From an uncultured Prevotellaceae bacterium (lineage in GTDB: Bacteria; Bacteroidota; Bacteroidia; Bacteroidales; Bacteroidaceae): DNA of 64,000 nt. Where the stretch lies: positions 30,421 to 94,420 of the forward strand of contig CAMJIA010000001.1 of NCBI GenBank assembly GCA_946405695.1, read 5' to 3'. The stretch's first letter is position 1. The number at the start of each line of letters is the position of its first letter. A model generated the notes under the pieces. That model made no database searches. It worked only from the letters and a program-made list of their open reading frames with translations, and was not told where the DNA came from. Shown here one piece after another: positions 23,211 through 33,089 of the stretch. The translations under genes and the position numbers were made by a program.

Positions 23211-26200
23211 ATGGCTACTAAATATTCAGACTATATCAAAATGCAGGACTTCCTGCCAGTCTATGATATGACAGATGAAACGCCTGAAATGTGGCGAACC
23301 TTCATCCCCACTAAGCAATTCTGCGATTTGTTGAGCAGAAGTGTAACGGCAATTACATCATCAGAAATCAGTAAACGTCGTTCTATGTGGGTTCGTGGTA
23401 CGTTTGGTACTGGTAAAAGTCATGCCAGTAGTGTAGTCCGCCATCTTTTATGTGATCCTGCACCAGAAGTAGATGACTATATCCAAAATTTACCAAACGA
23501 ATCGTTACGAGCGAATTTGGCAGCCATACGCAAGAAAAAGACATATTTCCCTGTGGTGCTAAAGGGTGTCGAAGGTGCTTACAATATCCCACGCTTCTCT
23601 CTGTCAATACAGAAGCAAACAAAGTTAGCGTTGGCATCGGCAGGTCATAAAGAGATTGTAGTACATTCAGACTTCGACAAAGCTATCCGCTGGGTTGAAG
23701 GCCATAAAGCTCGTATTCCTGAGTTGTTAGAATTAAGTGATGAATTGGCATCTGAAGCGCCCTCATACGAAAAACTGTTGGCTAAACTTCAAGCAAATGA
23801 CATAGACGTTTTCCTTCATTTAGAGGAAGTCCTGGCTGCTGATGATACTTACCTGACAAGTGATAGTATTAGCGATTGGCTTGTAGAAGTTGAGAAAGAG
23901 ATAGAAACAGCCGGTATCGCTAATGGTTTAATAATATTTTGGGACGAGTTCACAAGTGTGATGGATACGTTGAAGAGCGATCGCATTAACGTTTTGCAAA
24001 ATATCGCCGAGAAGTCACAAAACAACAATGTATTCCTATATCTAATTTCCCATAGGACTGAAAGTTCCAGCCTTGATACAAAAGGTAAAGACATTACGAA
24101 AATGAGTGACCGTTATGATAGTGTCGACTACCAGATGGACGAAATTTCCACCTATCTCATTTTGCGTCACACCTTCACTATCCCTGATACTTCAAAGTTA
24201 GCAATGACAGCATGGGAAGTGGCCAAGAAATTAGACGTTAACCTCTATGACTACCTGTGTGAAAGTAGTTCAACAGAGGAAAAGGAGCATATCCACAACT
24301 TGTTCCCGCTGCATCCATATACTGCATTCCTTTGCTCTAAGATGTCGAACATCATGGGCTCTGCTAACCGTAGTGTCCTTAAGTTCATGAACGACGAGCA
24401 AAATGGTTTCAAAGGATTCATTGGTGACGAAAACAACTACGAACAGAAGATGATGCTAACGGCAGACTGGTTGTGGGATTTCTTCTATTCTGAGTTTAAC
24501 AACGATGCACGTTGTTCTGCATTTACCAATGTCTATATGAGCAATCTGGCCCGTGTGGAGAAAATGGGCGACGATTATGTACGCGTGTTCAAAGCCATAC
24601 TTCTCTTAAATGCTCTTGGAGTTCGATTTGACAAAAAGCAATCACCAGAAAAGTATGCTCCCAATGAGAGAAATCTTCTCTTTATTTTCTCTGGAGACCG
24701 TTGCGAAGATAAAATGGAAAAAATGCTCAATTGGTTGGATGAGAGCAAGATTGTTGCACGCGATATCTTTGGTGAATTCAAAATATCGGTTTCATCTTAC
24801 AACCCAGTTGAAATAACTCAGGAAAAGGCTAAAGTATTAGCCCAGTATAAAATGTCAACAGATTACTTGGTTTATAACCAACAATGTATTAATGAATGCA
24901 TTGCTCTGTTTACTGTAGGTGAACGCCTTTTCAGAAAATGTGAACCAAGATTCTATTCTTGTGAGGACCAGGAAGCAATTTTGCGTAGTAAACTAAACAA
25001 ATATACTCGAGAAAAGCCCAACTTCCTTCATGTATGCGTTTTCTTCTCCATTACAGATGAGTCAAGGGACATGATGGAAAACAGAGTTAAAGATTTCTCG
25101 GAAGAATTTGAAAACACAATTTTCATCATCCCTTCAGAGGTGTTTACAACGACTGCCCAAAATCAGTTTATTGATGTTGTTACTCAAGCGAATGTAAGCC
25201 GTTCGCATTTCAATACAGACGATGCTGCCCAGTTTGATAAAACTGCAAGAGAATATATCGCAAAGTGGAAGATGCGAATGATGAATGGTACATACACATT
25301 ATATTTTAATGGCAAACGTAGTTCTGAAGGCATCTTCAACAACATCTATAGCATTATTAACAAGAAATTTAGCGCCCAGGTGTTTCCTCGTGGTATGGAA
25401 AGTGTAAGGGCACTTCATAACGATTCTACTTTCTTTGCCAATAAAAATTATAAGGCTCTCTCGCTTCAAATGCTCCAAAAACGTACACGTGACGAGTTGT
25501 TAAATTTCAGTGGTTCAAGTCGACCGGCTAAGAAAATATTCTTAGATGGCGAAAACAACCTTGTTAATGATGCATGTGAATTAACCGATGCAGCATTGGC
25601 AGGAGATTCTTGGCTTGTTGCTATTTGTAAAGAGGTTGATGGTTTGATTGCGGCTGCTAAAAAACGATATGCAGACCGCTTCTCATTGAGTGACATATTA
25701 GAGCCTCTTATTCGTGAACCATTTGGCCTGTTCGCAAATCAGGCAAACTACGTCGCACTCTCGTATGCACTACGAAAGCATAAGGAAGACTTGTTTAATC
25801 CCAGTACATCTCAGCCTGTTGGTGACGAGAAACTGAATGATATGATTGAGATTCTTCTCAAGATGTGGGATAATGGCAGCAGCGAGACCAGTAATAAGTT
25901 GCTTCTTCGTTTTGGTTCAGCTGAAGAGCGAAATCTAACAAGTATTCTTGGGGAAATCTTTAATCTGAGCGTTGTAAAGGGTGTAAGCTTAAGTGACCTC
26001 AAGAGTCTGAATTATGCGAAATGGAGTATTACGGAGTTTTGTAAGCAAATAGCCAAATATCCGTTATGGTCTTTACTCTATTGCAGCAAGATAGAGGAGA
26101 AAGAGGCTTGTGCCGAAGCCATCAAGGATTTGATCACGCTCTTTAATCAAGATAGTTATTCACTCGACAAAATCAAATCTCTATATCATGAGATAAAAGA

Positions 26201-26630
26201 AGTTGGCCAAGTGGATTTATACAAACTATGTACAAATTCTGCCAACTACCAGGAAGGCTTTAAGAATTTTATCAGCAATATTAAAGATGTTGAACTTCAA
26301 CCCGAATGGTGGGAGGAACTTGAAGAGGAGCTGGGTCATTTACAATCAGAGATTGCTTTCCGCAGAGAGGAAGATGTACGTTCCGCTGTAATGTCTTTCT
26401 ATATCAATAAGATTAAGAAACCTGAACCAATGCCAATGTCTGGGGGAATGGCAGCAGAGCCAGACCCAGTACCGACTCCTATACAAGCAAAGCCAGATGA
26501 TATTAAGATGGCAAAGACATTGGTTCGCGAACAAAACATGCCAAGCATGATGTGGCAGAAGGTTATACTTGACTTGATAGAGGAACACCCAGAAGTTTCT
26601 CAATTCCTGATATCATATCTTGGAAGCTAA
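23211..26630 (+). CDS. brxC: BREX BrxC/PglY-type ATPase
   Basis: This 1139-aa cytoplasmic protein has a Walker A motif RGTFGTGKSHASS at about residues 62-74, and LIIFWDEFTSVMD near residue 240, which fits a Walker B motif. Size, motif and position between brxP and pglZ match the large P-loop ATPase of BREX systems. Its exact role is unsettled; it is required for defence in studied systems. A Pro/Met-rich linker (KKPEPMPMSGGM) lies near the C-terminus. The gap to brxP is 30 bp and to pglZ 12 bp. Confidence 0.87.
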   Translation: MATKYSDYIKMQDFLPVYDMTDETPEMWRTFIPTKQFCDLLSRSVTAITSSEISKRRSMWVRGTFGTGKSHASSVVRHLLCDPAPEVDDYIQNLPNESLRANLAAIRKKKTYFPVVLKGVEGAYNIPRFSLSIQKQTKLALASAGHKEIVVHSDFDKAIRWVEGHKARIPELLELSDELASEAPSYEKLLAKLQANDIDVFLHLEEVLAADDTYLTSDSISDWLVEVEKEIETAGIANGLIIFWDEFTSVMDTLKSDRINVLQNIAEKSQNNNVFLYLISHRTESSSLDTKGKDITKMSDRYDSVDYQMDEISTYLILRHTFTIPDTSKLAMTAWEVAKKLDVNLYDYLCESSSTEEKEHIHNLFPLHPYTAFLCSKMSNIMGSANRSVLKFMNDEQNGFKGFIGDENNYEQKMMLTADWLWDFFYSEFNNDARCSAFTNVYMSNLARVEKMGDDYVRVFKAILLLNALGVRFDKKQSPEKYAPNERNLLFIFSGDRCEDKMEKMLNWLDESKIVARDIFGEFKISVSSYNPVEITQEKAKVLAQYKMSTDYLVYNQQCINECIALFTVGERLFRKCEPRFYSCEDQEAILRSKLNKYTREKPNFLHVCVFFSITDESRDMMENRVKDFSEEFENTIFIIPSEVFTTTAQNQFIDVVTQANVSRSHFNTDDAAQFDKTAREYIAKWKMRMMNGTYTLYFNGKRSSEGIFNNIYSIINKKFSAQVFPRGMESVRALHNDSTFFANKNYKALSLQMLQKRTRDELLNFSGSSRPAKKIFLDGENNLVNDACELTDAALAGDSWLVAICKEVDGLIAAAKKRYADRFSLSDILEPLIREPFGLFANQANYVALSYALRKHKEDLFNPSTSQPVGDEKLNDMIEILLKMWDNGSSETSNKLLLRFGSAEERNLTSILGEIFNLSVVKGVSLSDLKSLNYAKWSITEFCKQIAKYPLWSLLYCSKIEEKEACAEAIKDLITLFNQDSYSLDKIKSLYHEIKEVGQVDLYKLCTNSANYQEGFKNFISNIKDVELQPEWWEELEEELGHLQSEIAFRREEDVRSAVMSFYINKIKKPEPMPMSGGMAAEPDPVPTPIQAKPDDIKMAKTLVREQNMPSMMWQKVILDLIEEHPEVSQFLISYLGS

Positions 26631-26642
26631 AATCGAAAGGTC

Positions 26643-29087
26643 ATGGATTCCGCAGAGAAAATAACCGTTTTTAAGTCCTTTGAGGATTTGACTCGTGAAA
26701 TTATCCGTGATAAGGATAATGGCGATATGTTGGCACAGAGATATGCCATTCGTTTTATCATGCTCAACAATTTCAATGAGTTTAAGAACTTAGCGAAGTT
26801 TATGGCAAACATCGGGGTTGAAGCATTGGATTTGGAAACGCTCATAGATGATGGCGAAGATGACACTTGGATAACTAAAGACACCTTGAAAGCAGCTATG
26901 AAGGAATGCAAGGAATCTACCTTTGTATCTCCTTTCTCTGAACTTGTACGCTTTTACAATGATGACGATTTTCGTGGGTTCTTCAATGAGATAATGCTGC
27001 TTGAAGACATACATCATCCAAAGAAACGCATCTATGTTCCGCTTATTGGTCTACAGAATCGTTTTACTGACTTCTTAAACCATTTCGCACGTATTCAGGA
27101 AAGCGCCCCCATTTGGCGATATGATGCAGAGCCACAGTCGGTAGAGGTTTTCTTTGCTAAATACAAAGATTTTAAGCTGCCAAGTGGTGAAATACAATGT
27201 CAACTGGATTCATTGAGAGATTGGTTAAAGTTTTGGAAGGTGCAAGCCCCACAGGAACGTATTGTTTGTACCTCGGTTCCTATCTCAGCAAAATTCAAGT
27301 ACTCAAAACCAGACAATATTTTCAACTTTACCAAGATTGGGAGTGCATACGAGTTTATGACCATGTTTTTGGAGCTGTCATTTCCATTTGAGTACGTTGA
27401 GGAAGAGAGAGATTATTGGGATCAATTGATGGATAGCCTCGATAGAAAAGACACATCCTCGTTTGGCTTTGAGTCGTATACTCGTGCATATTTTAATAAA
27501 GTTTCGCTTACGGCTTCTGATGTTATCTCAGAATGGTTGAACTCCAATAACACAGCCTATCATCGCTGGCTTTTGAAGAAGTACGTTTTATACACCCAGT
27601 TTAAGGACTCATTCCCTTATTTGGCAATGTGTGTAGATAGTATTTCTGACCTATACGATGCACATCAACTGGCTTCGCTCATTGCAACGAGAATTCTTTA
27701 TGACCTTCCAATTAAAGACAGAGATACATTTGCTGCTGAGCGAAGAACAATTATCGTTGACAACGCCAAGACCTTCATAGAGGCAATAAGCCTTGATGAA
27801 CAGAACTGGCTATTTGATCGAACGAAGGAATTGTTCCAGCAATCAGAAGATTTAAGTGCTGCCTTAAATGTCTGCACAGGTGTTTTCGACTACGAAAAGA
27901 TACTCCTAATGGGTTGGTATGCACATTATCCAAACAATTCAAAGCTTAGAGAAACCATAAAGGTGTTCTACCCTGAATTCCTTGCTTACATCACATCTGT
28001 GAAACCTTCGCACTTCAGAACGGAGAATCAATGGAGTATAGACTATATTGCCGCGTATAAGCAGGCAAAACTAGCAGACAAATATACAGACGACATTATG
28101 CATTTTATCAAAGAAAAGAATGATTCTGCCAAAACATTTTATAAGTGGTTCTACGAGTTTGAAAATTCCCATAGCCTTTTAGCAGAAGTCAGTTCGACTC
28201 CTGTATATGAGCCAGATAAAGTTTATTGGATAGATGGCTTAGGAGCTGAGTTTCTGTCTTATTTACTGTACCTGTTAGAAAAGGAGCAGAGCAACATGAA
28301 AGTAGTCCGTTCTCAAATAGTACGTTCTGACATACCTTCATCTACCTTCCATAACAGGTTTGAAGGCGAAACGGTAACCAAGTTTGGTGCTTTGGATGAA
28401 TTGGGGCACGATTCCCATCTTTACAAATACTTGTATACGCTAAAAGAGGAATTGGCCGTTCTTAAAGAGATTATCCATGAGATTGTTGGAAGCAGCAAGA
28501 AACAGCCTTGTACTGTAGCCATCGTTTCAGATCATGGTCTAAGTTGTTTGTCGAGAAAGGCACCATCTAAAAAGTATGATGGCAAATTTGAGCATGAAGG
28601 ACGTTACATTAAAACAACTCAGGATGCGTTATCAGACCCAGATTATTTAGTCCACCAAAACGAAACGGATGGAGAATACTATAAAGTAGCCCTTACGCAT
28701 TCATCTTTGTCCAAAGCTCCTACTCATCAAGTTCATGGTGGATGTACACCAGAGGAAGTGTTGATTCCTTTCCTCCTGCTTTCCAATAAAAATGTGCCTA
28801 CACAAATTAAGTATGAGGTTAAAATGTCAAATGAGGACATTATGCTGTCTAACCCTGCAGTAAGACTGACTGTCATTCCAGAACCAACAGGAGTCACCCT
28901 TACATGTGAAGGCAAGAATTATAAGATGGATAGGGTTGGTACTCAATGGTCTACTTTGTTGCAAGATATGACAGAAGGGAACCATGTAATAGACATCAAA
29001 CCCGATGGCGCACCAAGTCATCAATTTACTATTAAGGTTGTAGGCTTGAGTGGAAATTCAGATATTAACGAAATGTTCGAACTATAA
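26643..29087 (+). CDS. pglZ: BREX PglZ, alkaline phosphatase-fold protein
   Basis: This 814-aa protein has the PglZ signature in its C-terminal half: YWIDGLGAEFLSYLLYLLE (metal-binding Asp, about residue 530), VAIVSDHGLSCLSRK (Asp-His, about residue 626) and LTHSSLSKAPTHQVHGGCTP followed by EEVLIPFLLL. These fit the alkaline-phosphatase superfamily core common to all BREX types. The N-terminal half is helical and unassigned. It is separated from brxL by only two bases, so coupling is likely. Confidence 0.88.
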   Translation: MDSAEKITVFKSFEDLTREIIRDKDNGDMLAQRYAIRFIMLNNFNEFKNLAKFMANIGVEALDLETLIDDGEDDTWITKDTLKAAMKECKESTFVSPFSELVRFYNDDDFRGFFNEIMLLEDIHHPKKRIYVPLIGLQNRFTDFLNHFARIQESAPIWRYDAEPQSVEVFFAKYKDFKLPSGEIQCQLDSLRDWLKFWKVQAPQERIVCTSVPISAKFKYSKPDNIFNFTKIGSAYEFMTMFLELSFPFEYVEEERDYWDQLMDSLDRKDTSSFGFESYTRAYFNKVSLTASDVISEWLNSNNTAYHRWLLKKYVLYTQFKDSFPYLAMCVDSISDLYDAHQLASLIATRILYDLPIKDRDTFAAERRTIIVDNAKTFIEAISLDEQNWLFDRTKELFQQSEDLSAALNVCTGVFDYEKILLMGWYAHYPNNSKLRETIKVFYPEFLAYITSVKPSHFRTENQWSIDYIAAYKQAKLADKYTDDIMHFIKEKNDSAKTFYKWFYEFENSHSLLAEVSSTPVYEPDKVYWIDGLGAEFLSYLLYLLEKEQSNMKVVRSQIVRSDIPSSTFHNRFEGETVTKFGALDELGHDSHLYKYLYTLKEELAVLKEIIHEIVGSSKKQPCTVAIVSDHGLSCLSRKAPSKKYDGKFEHEGRYIKTTQDALSDPDYLVHQNETDGEYYKVALTHSSLSKAPTHQVHGGCTPEEVLIPFLLLSNKNVPTQIKYEVKMSNEDIMLSNPAVRLTVIPEPTGVTLTCEGKNYKMDRVGTQWSTLLQDMTEGNHVIDIKPDGAPSHQFTIKVVGLSGNSDINEMFEL

Positions 29088-29089
29088 AT

Positions 29090-30526
29090 ATGAGTGCAAT
29101 AGGAGAAAAAATAAGGCAAGTCTTTGGTTCTGCTGCTGTGTATAAGAACCCCGCCAATTACGACATCTTTAGCGGAAGGAATCTTCCTTCGTTTGTCAAG
29201 GACTATTTGATTTCGACGCACATTGCCCCAGACGGCTCTTTTAAACGAGCAGAGCTATCGCGATTCCTTGATGCACATATTCCAAGTGATAATAGTGCTA
29301 TCAGGGCCAGATTACGTAGAGGTGAAACGCTGACGTTGTTGACACGCTTTGTGGTGTCGACCAGTTTGGCGCAGAACAAGACAAGTTTCCAAATACCAGA
29401 TATGGGAATAAAGGCATCAGATACGTTGATACCTGATTACCTTATTGAAGAATATCCTGATGATTTGATTGATGGCGAGAAATGGGGAATCATGAAGATT
29501 GTCTATATCCAACCCCAAGAGCGTGAGGCAGGACACGTAGAAATGGTGAAGTTTAAGCCATTCCGTCCCATGCAGAAACTTGACATCAATTATATTAGAC
29601 AATGCCGTGCTCAGTTCACATTAGAGGAATGGGTGGATGTTTTAATCTCTGCAATGGAATACACTCCATCTGCGTTTAAGAATATGACGCAGAAGCTGGA
29701 GTTCCTAACTCGACTGTTGCCTTTTATTGAGCCGCGTTTGAATTTAATAGAACTGGCGCCAAAGGGAACTGGTAAAAGCTATGTTTTTGGTAATTTGTCA
29801 AAGTTCGTCTGGCTTGTCAGCGGTGGTAAGGTTTCACGTGCTAAACTGGTATACGACAAATCAACCAAAGCTCCTGGTATTATGCGTTTCTATGATATGG
29901 TAGCTTTTGACGAGATTCAGACCATCACGTTCTCTGACAATACAGAGATGCAATCATTCTTGAAAAACTACTTGGAATTTGGTAAGGCTACTATTGACAA
30001 CTATGAATTCATGTCAGAGTGTGGCTTAATGCTGTTGGGTAATATACTGTTGTCAGAAAACAACGAGCCTTTAAGCTATAAGTATTTTTCTGCTCTTCCT
30101 GAAGTTTTTAGGGAGTCAGCCTTGCTTGATCGTTTCCATGGTATGATTGAAGGTTGGCTATTGCCACGAGTAAACGTAGACATGGCTCTACATGACTGGA
30201 CTCTGAATGTCGAGTTCTTCTCAGAGGTACTACACCAGATGCGTACAGAATCGGTTTATTCACATATTGTTGATGAAGCAATTGAAGTTCCTAATGGAGC
30301 TGACATGAGACATACGAAAGCGGTAAAGAAAGTTGCCACAGCATATATGAAATTACTGTTTCCCCATGTAACATCCATAGAACAGTTAGATTGGGATGAT
30401 TTTAATGCATTCTGCTTGCAACCGGCTATTCGTCGTCGTGATATAGTACGCCAGCAATGTAGTAACATAGATGCAGAAGCATCGTTCTCGAAGCCGATAC
30501 CTGCTTACACGATAAAACAACATTGA
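29090..30526 (+). CDS. brxL: BREX BrxL-type AAA+ protein (short form)
   Basis: This 478-aa protein matches the Lon-related BREX protein BrxL: LAPKGTGKSYVFGNLSKF (Walker A, about residue 222), GKVSRAKLVYD, MVAFDEIQTI (Walker B, about 270) and LMLLGNILLSENN (sensor 1-like). Longer BrxL proteins have a C-terminal Lon-protease-like domain; here the chain ends soon after the AAA+ and helical lid region (terminus near IPAYTIKQH), and I see no Ser-Lys protease motif. It is probably a DNA-binding ring ATPase without that module. Confidence 0.85.
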   Translation: MSAIGEKIRQVFGSAAVYKNPANYDIFSGRNLPSFVKDYLISTHIAPDGSFKRAELSRFLDAHIPSDNSAIRARLRRGETLTLLTRFVVSTSLAQNKTSFQIPDMGIKASDTLIPDYLIEEYPDDLIDGEKWGIMKIVYIQPQEREAGHVEMVKFKPFRPMQKLDINYIRQCRAQFTLEEWVDVLISAMEYTPSAFKNMTQKLEFLTRLLPFIEPRLNLIELAPKGTGKSYVFGNLSKFVWLVSGGKVSRAKLVYDKSTKAPGIMRFYDMVAFDEIQTITFSDNTEMQSFLKNYLEFGKATIDNYEFMSECGLMLLGNILLSENNEPLSYKYFSALPEVFRESALLDRFHGMIEGWLLPRVNVDMALHDWTLNVEFFSEVLHQMRTESVYSHIVDEAIEVPNGADMRHTKAVKKVATAYMKLLFPHVTSIEQLDWDDFNAFCLQPAIRRRDIVRQQCSNIDAEASFSKPIPAYTIKQH

Positions 30527-30531
30527 TAAAT

Positions 30532-31143
30532 ATGACGACGAAGGAAGAACTCGAACTGGTGTTGCAAATTATGAAAAAACATGATTTGCCCATGAGTCCT
30601 ATCCTTGAATATGCTATTCAGGAGAAATTAGAGGATAATACGTCATCCACTATACTTCCGAAGAAAAGTACTCCAGTCGAAGAGACAGCCAATGTCGTTA
30701 CCAACACTTCGTATGTAGATACCTTTAGAAATTTGTCAACAGGAGTTCAGAATGGAAAGAAGTTGCCTCATAAAGCAGTCTTGTTATTAAGTATTTTGAA
30801 TTTAGTTGATAATGGTACAATAGCGGAAAACATAATTCATTTGGATAAAACTATTGCAAATACTTTCGCCAGCACATGGGGAGATTATCTGCATAACAAC
30901 AAGATTCCCTCTGTATGGATACCTTTTTGGTATATGAAGAGTGAACCTTTCTGGCATTTTAAAGCGTTGGAGGATGAGAACATCTTGCATAATCTCTTAT
31001 GCTTTGCAGGTCATCCGTCGGTTGGTCAGATGCGTAATGTCATAAAATACGCTTATGTCGATGAACAACTGTTTTCTCTTATGCAAAATAGAGAAGATTG
31101 TTCAAAATTGAAGGAAGCCCTTATAGAAACTTATTTAAGATAA
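30532..31143 (+). CDS. BREX-linked accessory protein 1, PHK-motif (SBD/McrA N-domain-like)
   Basis: This 203-aa protein has an N-terminal motif (EELELVLQIMKKHDLPMSPI, then LEYAIQEK) shared with the next gene, a Ser/Thr/Pro linker (about 45-65), and a domain with GKKLPHKAVLLLSILNLVDN and IPFWYMKSEPFWHFK. The PHK-plus-FW pattern resembles the domain preceding HNH nucleases in McrA-like enzymes, including DNA-sulfur-binding domains. No HNH motif follows, so it would bind but not cut. The family call is pattern-based. I chose the ATG at 30532; a TTG at 30523 overlaps brxL. Confidence 0.55.
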   Translation: MTTKEELELVLQIMKKHDLPMSPILEYAIQEKLEDNTSSTILPKKSTPVEETANVVTNTSYVDTFRNLSTGVQNGKKLPHKAVLLLSILNLVDNGTIAENIIHLDKTIANTFASTWGDYLHNNKIPSVWIPFWYMKSEPFWHFKALEDENILHNLLCFAGHPSVGQMRNVIKYAYVDEQLFSLMQNREDCSKLKEALIETYLR

Positions 31144-31153
31144 TGGAGAGAGT

Positions 31154-33025
31154 ATGAAAGAGAGAGAAGAGCTTGAACTTATACTGAATCTCATTAGGAA
31201 ATATAATCTTCCGCTGAGTCCTATCCTTGAATATGCCATTCAAGAGAAGATGGAGGAGTATCCTGAGACATCTACCGCAGATGACGAAGAAGTATCATTC
31301 ACAGAAAACATTTCTATTGAGGCAGGTATTGAACCACCGCTACAATCCTATCATGACGAACAAAAATCTACTATAGAGGGCTATTCTCTACAAAACCAAG
31401 GGAACCATTGCTATATTATAAATGATATAGGCGAGAAGGTCTTTTCTTCAAGTGGTCGACTTACGATTATAGAAGGTGAATTCTATAGAGTTAGCTATAC
31501 CTATTCTTTCATTTCTATGAATTTAGTCAAGAAAGATGAAAGGGAACTGTATGTTTTAGGAAAAAGGATTCTAAATGCGCATCATCGTTCTCCTCTATAT
31601 ACAGCACTTGATGAACATGAATATTTAAACCAGATTAAATCTATCAGATTTGATTATAATACAGAAGAATATCATGTGCAAGTTGATGGTAGGTGGTATG
31701 GAAGTTCTGGGTACTTCGCAGATTTCGATCAGAAAGGAACGGAGGATGGTTCAAAGAATATTGCTGAAGAATCACATACAGCCAAGCCTGCTAATGACCT
31801 AAAGATTGTTGATTTTGGTGAGAGGTCGATTGCAGTCATTGGAGACACAAAACCTCATAAAGATGCTCTCCGGGCAATGGGTGGATACTTTATGATTCGA
31901 ACCCAGTGGGGCCCTGCATGGACTTTCCCTAACAAAAAACGTGAAAGAATTAAGGCTTATATTGATGGTGATACTTCGGTTGTAGACCACTGGGAAGATA
32001 GTAGTCAAGAAGAATCACTTAAAAGAAGTTCCCCTCGTTATATAATACATGTAAAATATCCGAACGGGAGTGAATTTAGTAGTAATCTCGTATGGGAAAC
32101 TTTAGTTGATGTTGTAAACTATGCAGGGCCAGAACGTGTAAAACAACTAAATATAATCTGTATGGGGGATAATCTTGTTTCATCACGTTTAAATGATAAC
32201 CCAATATACAGAACCGCTCAGAAAGACATTGGGCGGGGGCTGTATGTTTGTACTTACTCATCAACGGATACCAAGTTTAAACAGATTGAGAAAATCAATC
32301 AAGAACTTCAGTTAGGATTAATCGTAGAGAAAGTATATATTGATGAGAATGGCAACTCGCAAGTAAAAAAGGAGGATGAACCCTATACATGGGAACAATT
32401 GAAGTCAGGCTCACGTGATAGAACAAAATACTCATTTGAAGGAGGCCAATTATTAAGCAAACGACGTTTTGTGCTTGAAGTCGTCAAATACTATGTGCGT
32501 TGTCACCCTCAAATATCATATGAAAGCTTGATTCGTGTGTTTCCTGCTACATTACATTCCAACAAGTCAAATGGTGTAATTAAGCGTTATAATGACGTGG
32601 CAAAACAGGTCGCACTAAATCCCGATGTACGAAACCGTTTCTTTATGAAAGATGATGAGGTTATAACTCTTTCCAACGGAATGAAAGTTGTAGTCCATAA
32701 TCAGTGGGGAGATGATTTCGATAAATTCCTTAAAGTTGCAGAAAGTCTATATTCAGTCAAATCAAGTGACGAGAGTTATGTTCAAAGTGTCTATCCCGCC
32801 TCTGGCATAAATAAAAGTAAGCCATTAGCTAATTCTGTTGAATCAAAAGAAGACAAGCGAATTGGATATACTGTAAGACTATTCCCCTCACAGTTGAAAG
32901 GTGTGATAGTGAGGGTAAGAAAAGATTCCAAAGGATTGAAGAAACTTGTAGTCAAAACAACAAATGGAGACACAGTAGAAGTCGATGACTTACCTTATTT
33001 ATATGAGGTGTTGAAACGTAATTAA
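31154..33025 (+). CDS. BREX-linked accessory protein 2, multidomain unknown
   Basis: This 623-aa protein starts with the same motif as its neighbour (EELELILNLIRKYNLPLSPI, LEYAIQEK). Around residues 220-270 it has SIAVIGDTKPHKDALRAMGG and GPAWTFPNKKRERI, a short segment seen in other mobile-element proteins. Around 300-395 is a domain with KYPNGSEFSSNLVWETLVDV, GLYVCTYSSTDTKFKQI and LGLIVEKVY, also known from uncharacterised Bacteroidetes proteins. The C-terminus is Lys-rich. No nuclease or ATPase motif is visible. It is last in the BREX operon, ahead of a terminator. Confidence 0.6.
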   Translation: MKEREELELILNLIRKYNLPLSPILEYAIQEKMEEYPETSTADDEEVSFTENISIEAGIEPPLQSYHDEQKSTIEGYSLQNQGNHCYIINDIGEKVFSSSGRLTIIEGEFYRVSYTYSFISMNLVKKDERELYVLGKRILNAHHRSPLYTALDEHEYLNQIKSIRFDYNTEEYHVQVDGRWYGSSGYFADFDQKGTEDGSKNIAEESHTAKPANDLKIVDFGERSIAVIGDTKPHKDALRAMGGYFMIRTQWGPAWTFPNKKRERIKAYIDGDTSVVDHWEDSSQEESLKRSSPRYIIHVKYPNGSEFSSNLVWETLVDVVNYAGPERVKQLNIICMGDNLVSSRLNDNPIYRTAQKDIGRGLYVCTYSSTDTKFKQIEKINQELQLGLIVEKVYIDENGNSQVKKEDEPYTWEQLKSGSRDRTKYSFEGGQLLSKRRFVLEVVKYYVRCHPQISYESLIRVFPATLHSNKSNGVIKRYNDVAKQVALNPDVRNRFFMKDDEVITLSNGMKVVVHNQWGDDFDKFLKVAESLYSVKSSDESYVQSVYPASGINKSKPLANSVESKEDKRIGYTVRLFPSQLKGVIVRVRKDSKGLKKLVVKTTNGDTVEVDDLPYLYEVLKRN

Positions 33026-33044
33026 GATTTTAAATTTATCTAGC

Positions 33045-33089
33045 AACCCCACCGTTGGCAAAGAGCAGACTGCCAAGGGCGGGGTTTTG
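33045..33089 (+). terminator. Rho-independent terminator of the BREX operon
   Basis: AACCCC plus CC plus TTGGCA (33045-33060) pairs with TGCCAA plus GG plus GGGGTT (33071-33086), followed by TTT. This is the strongest hairpin in the vicinity and marks the end of the six-gene operon. Confidence 0.85.
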
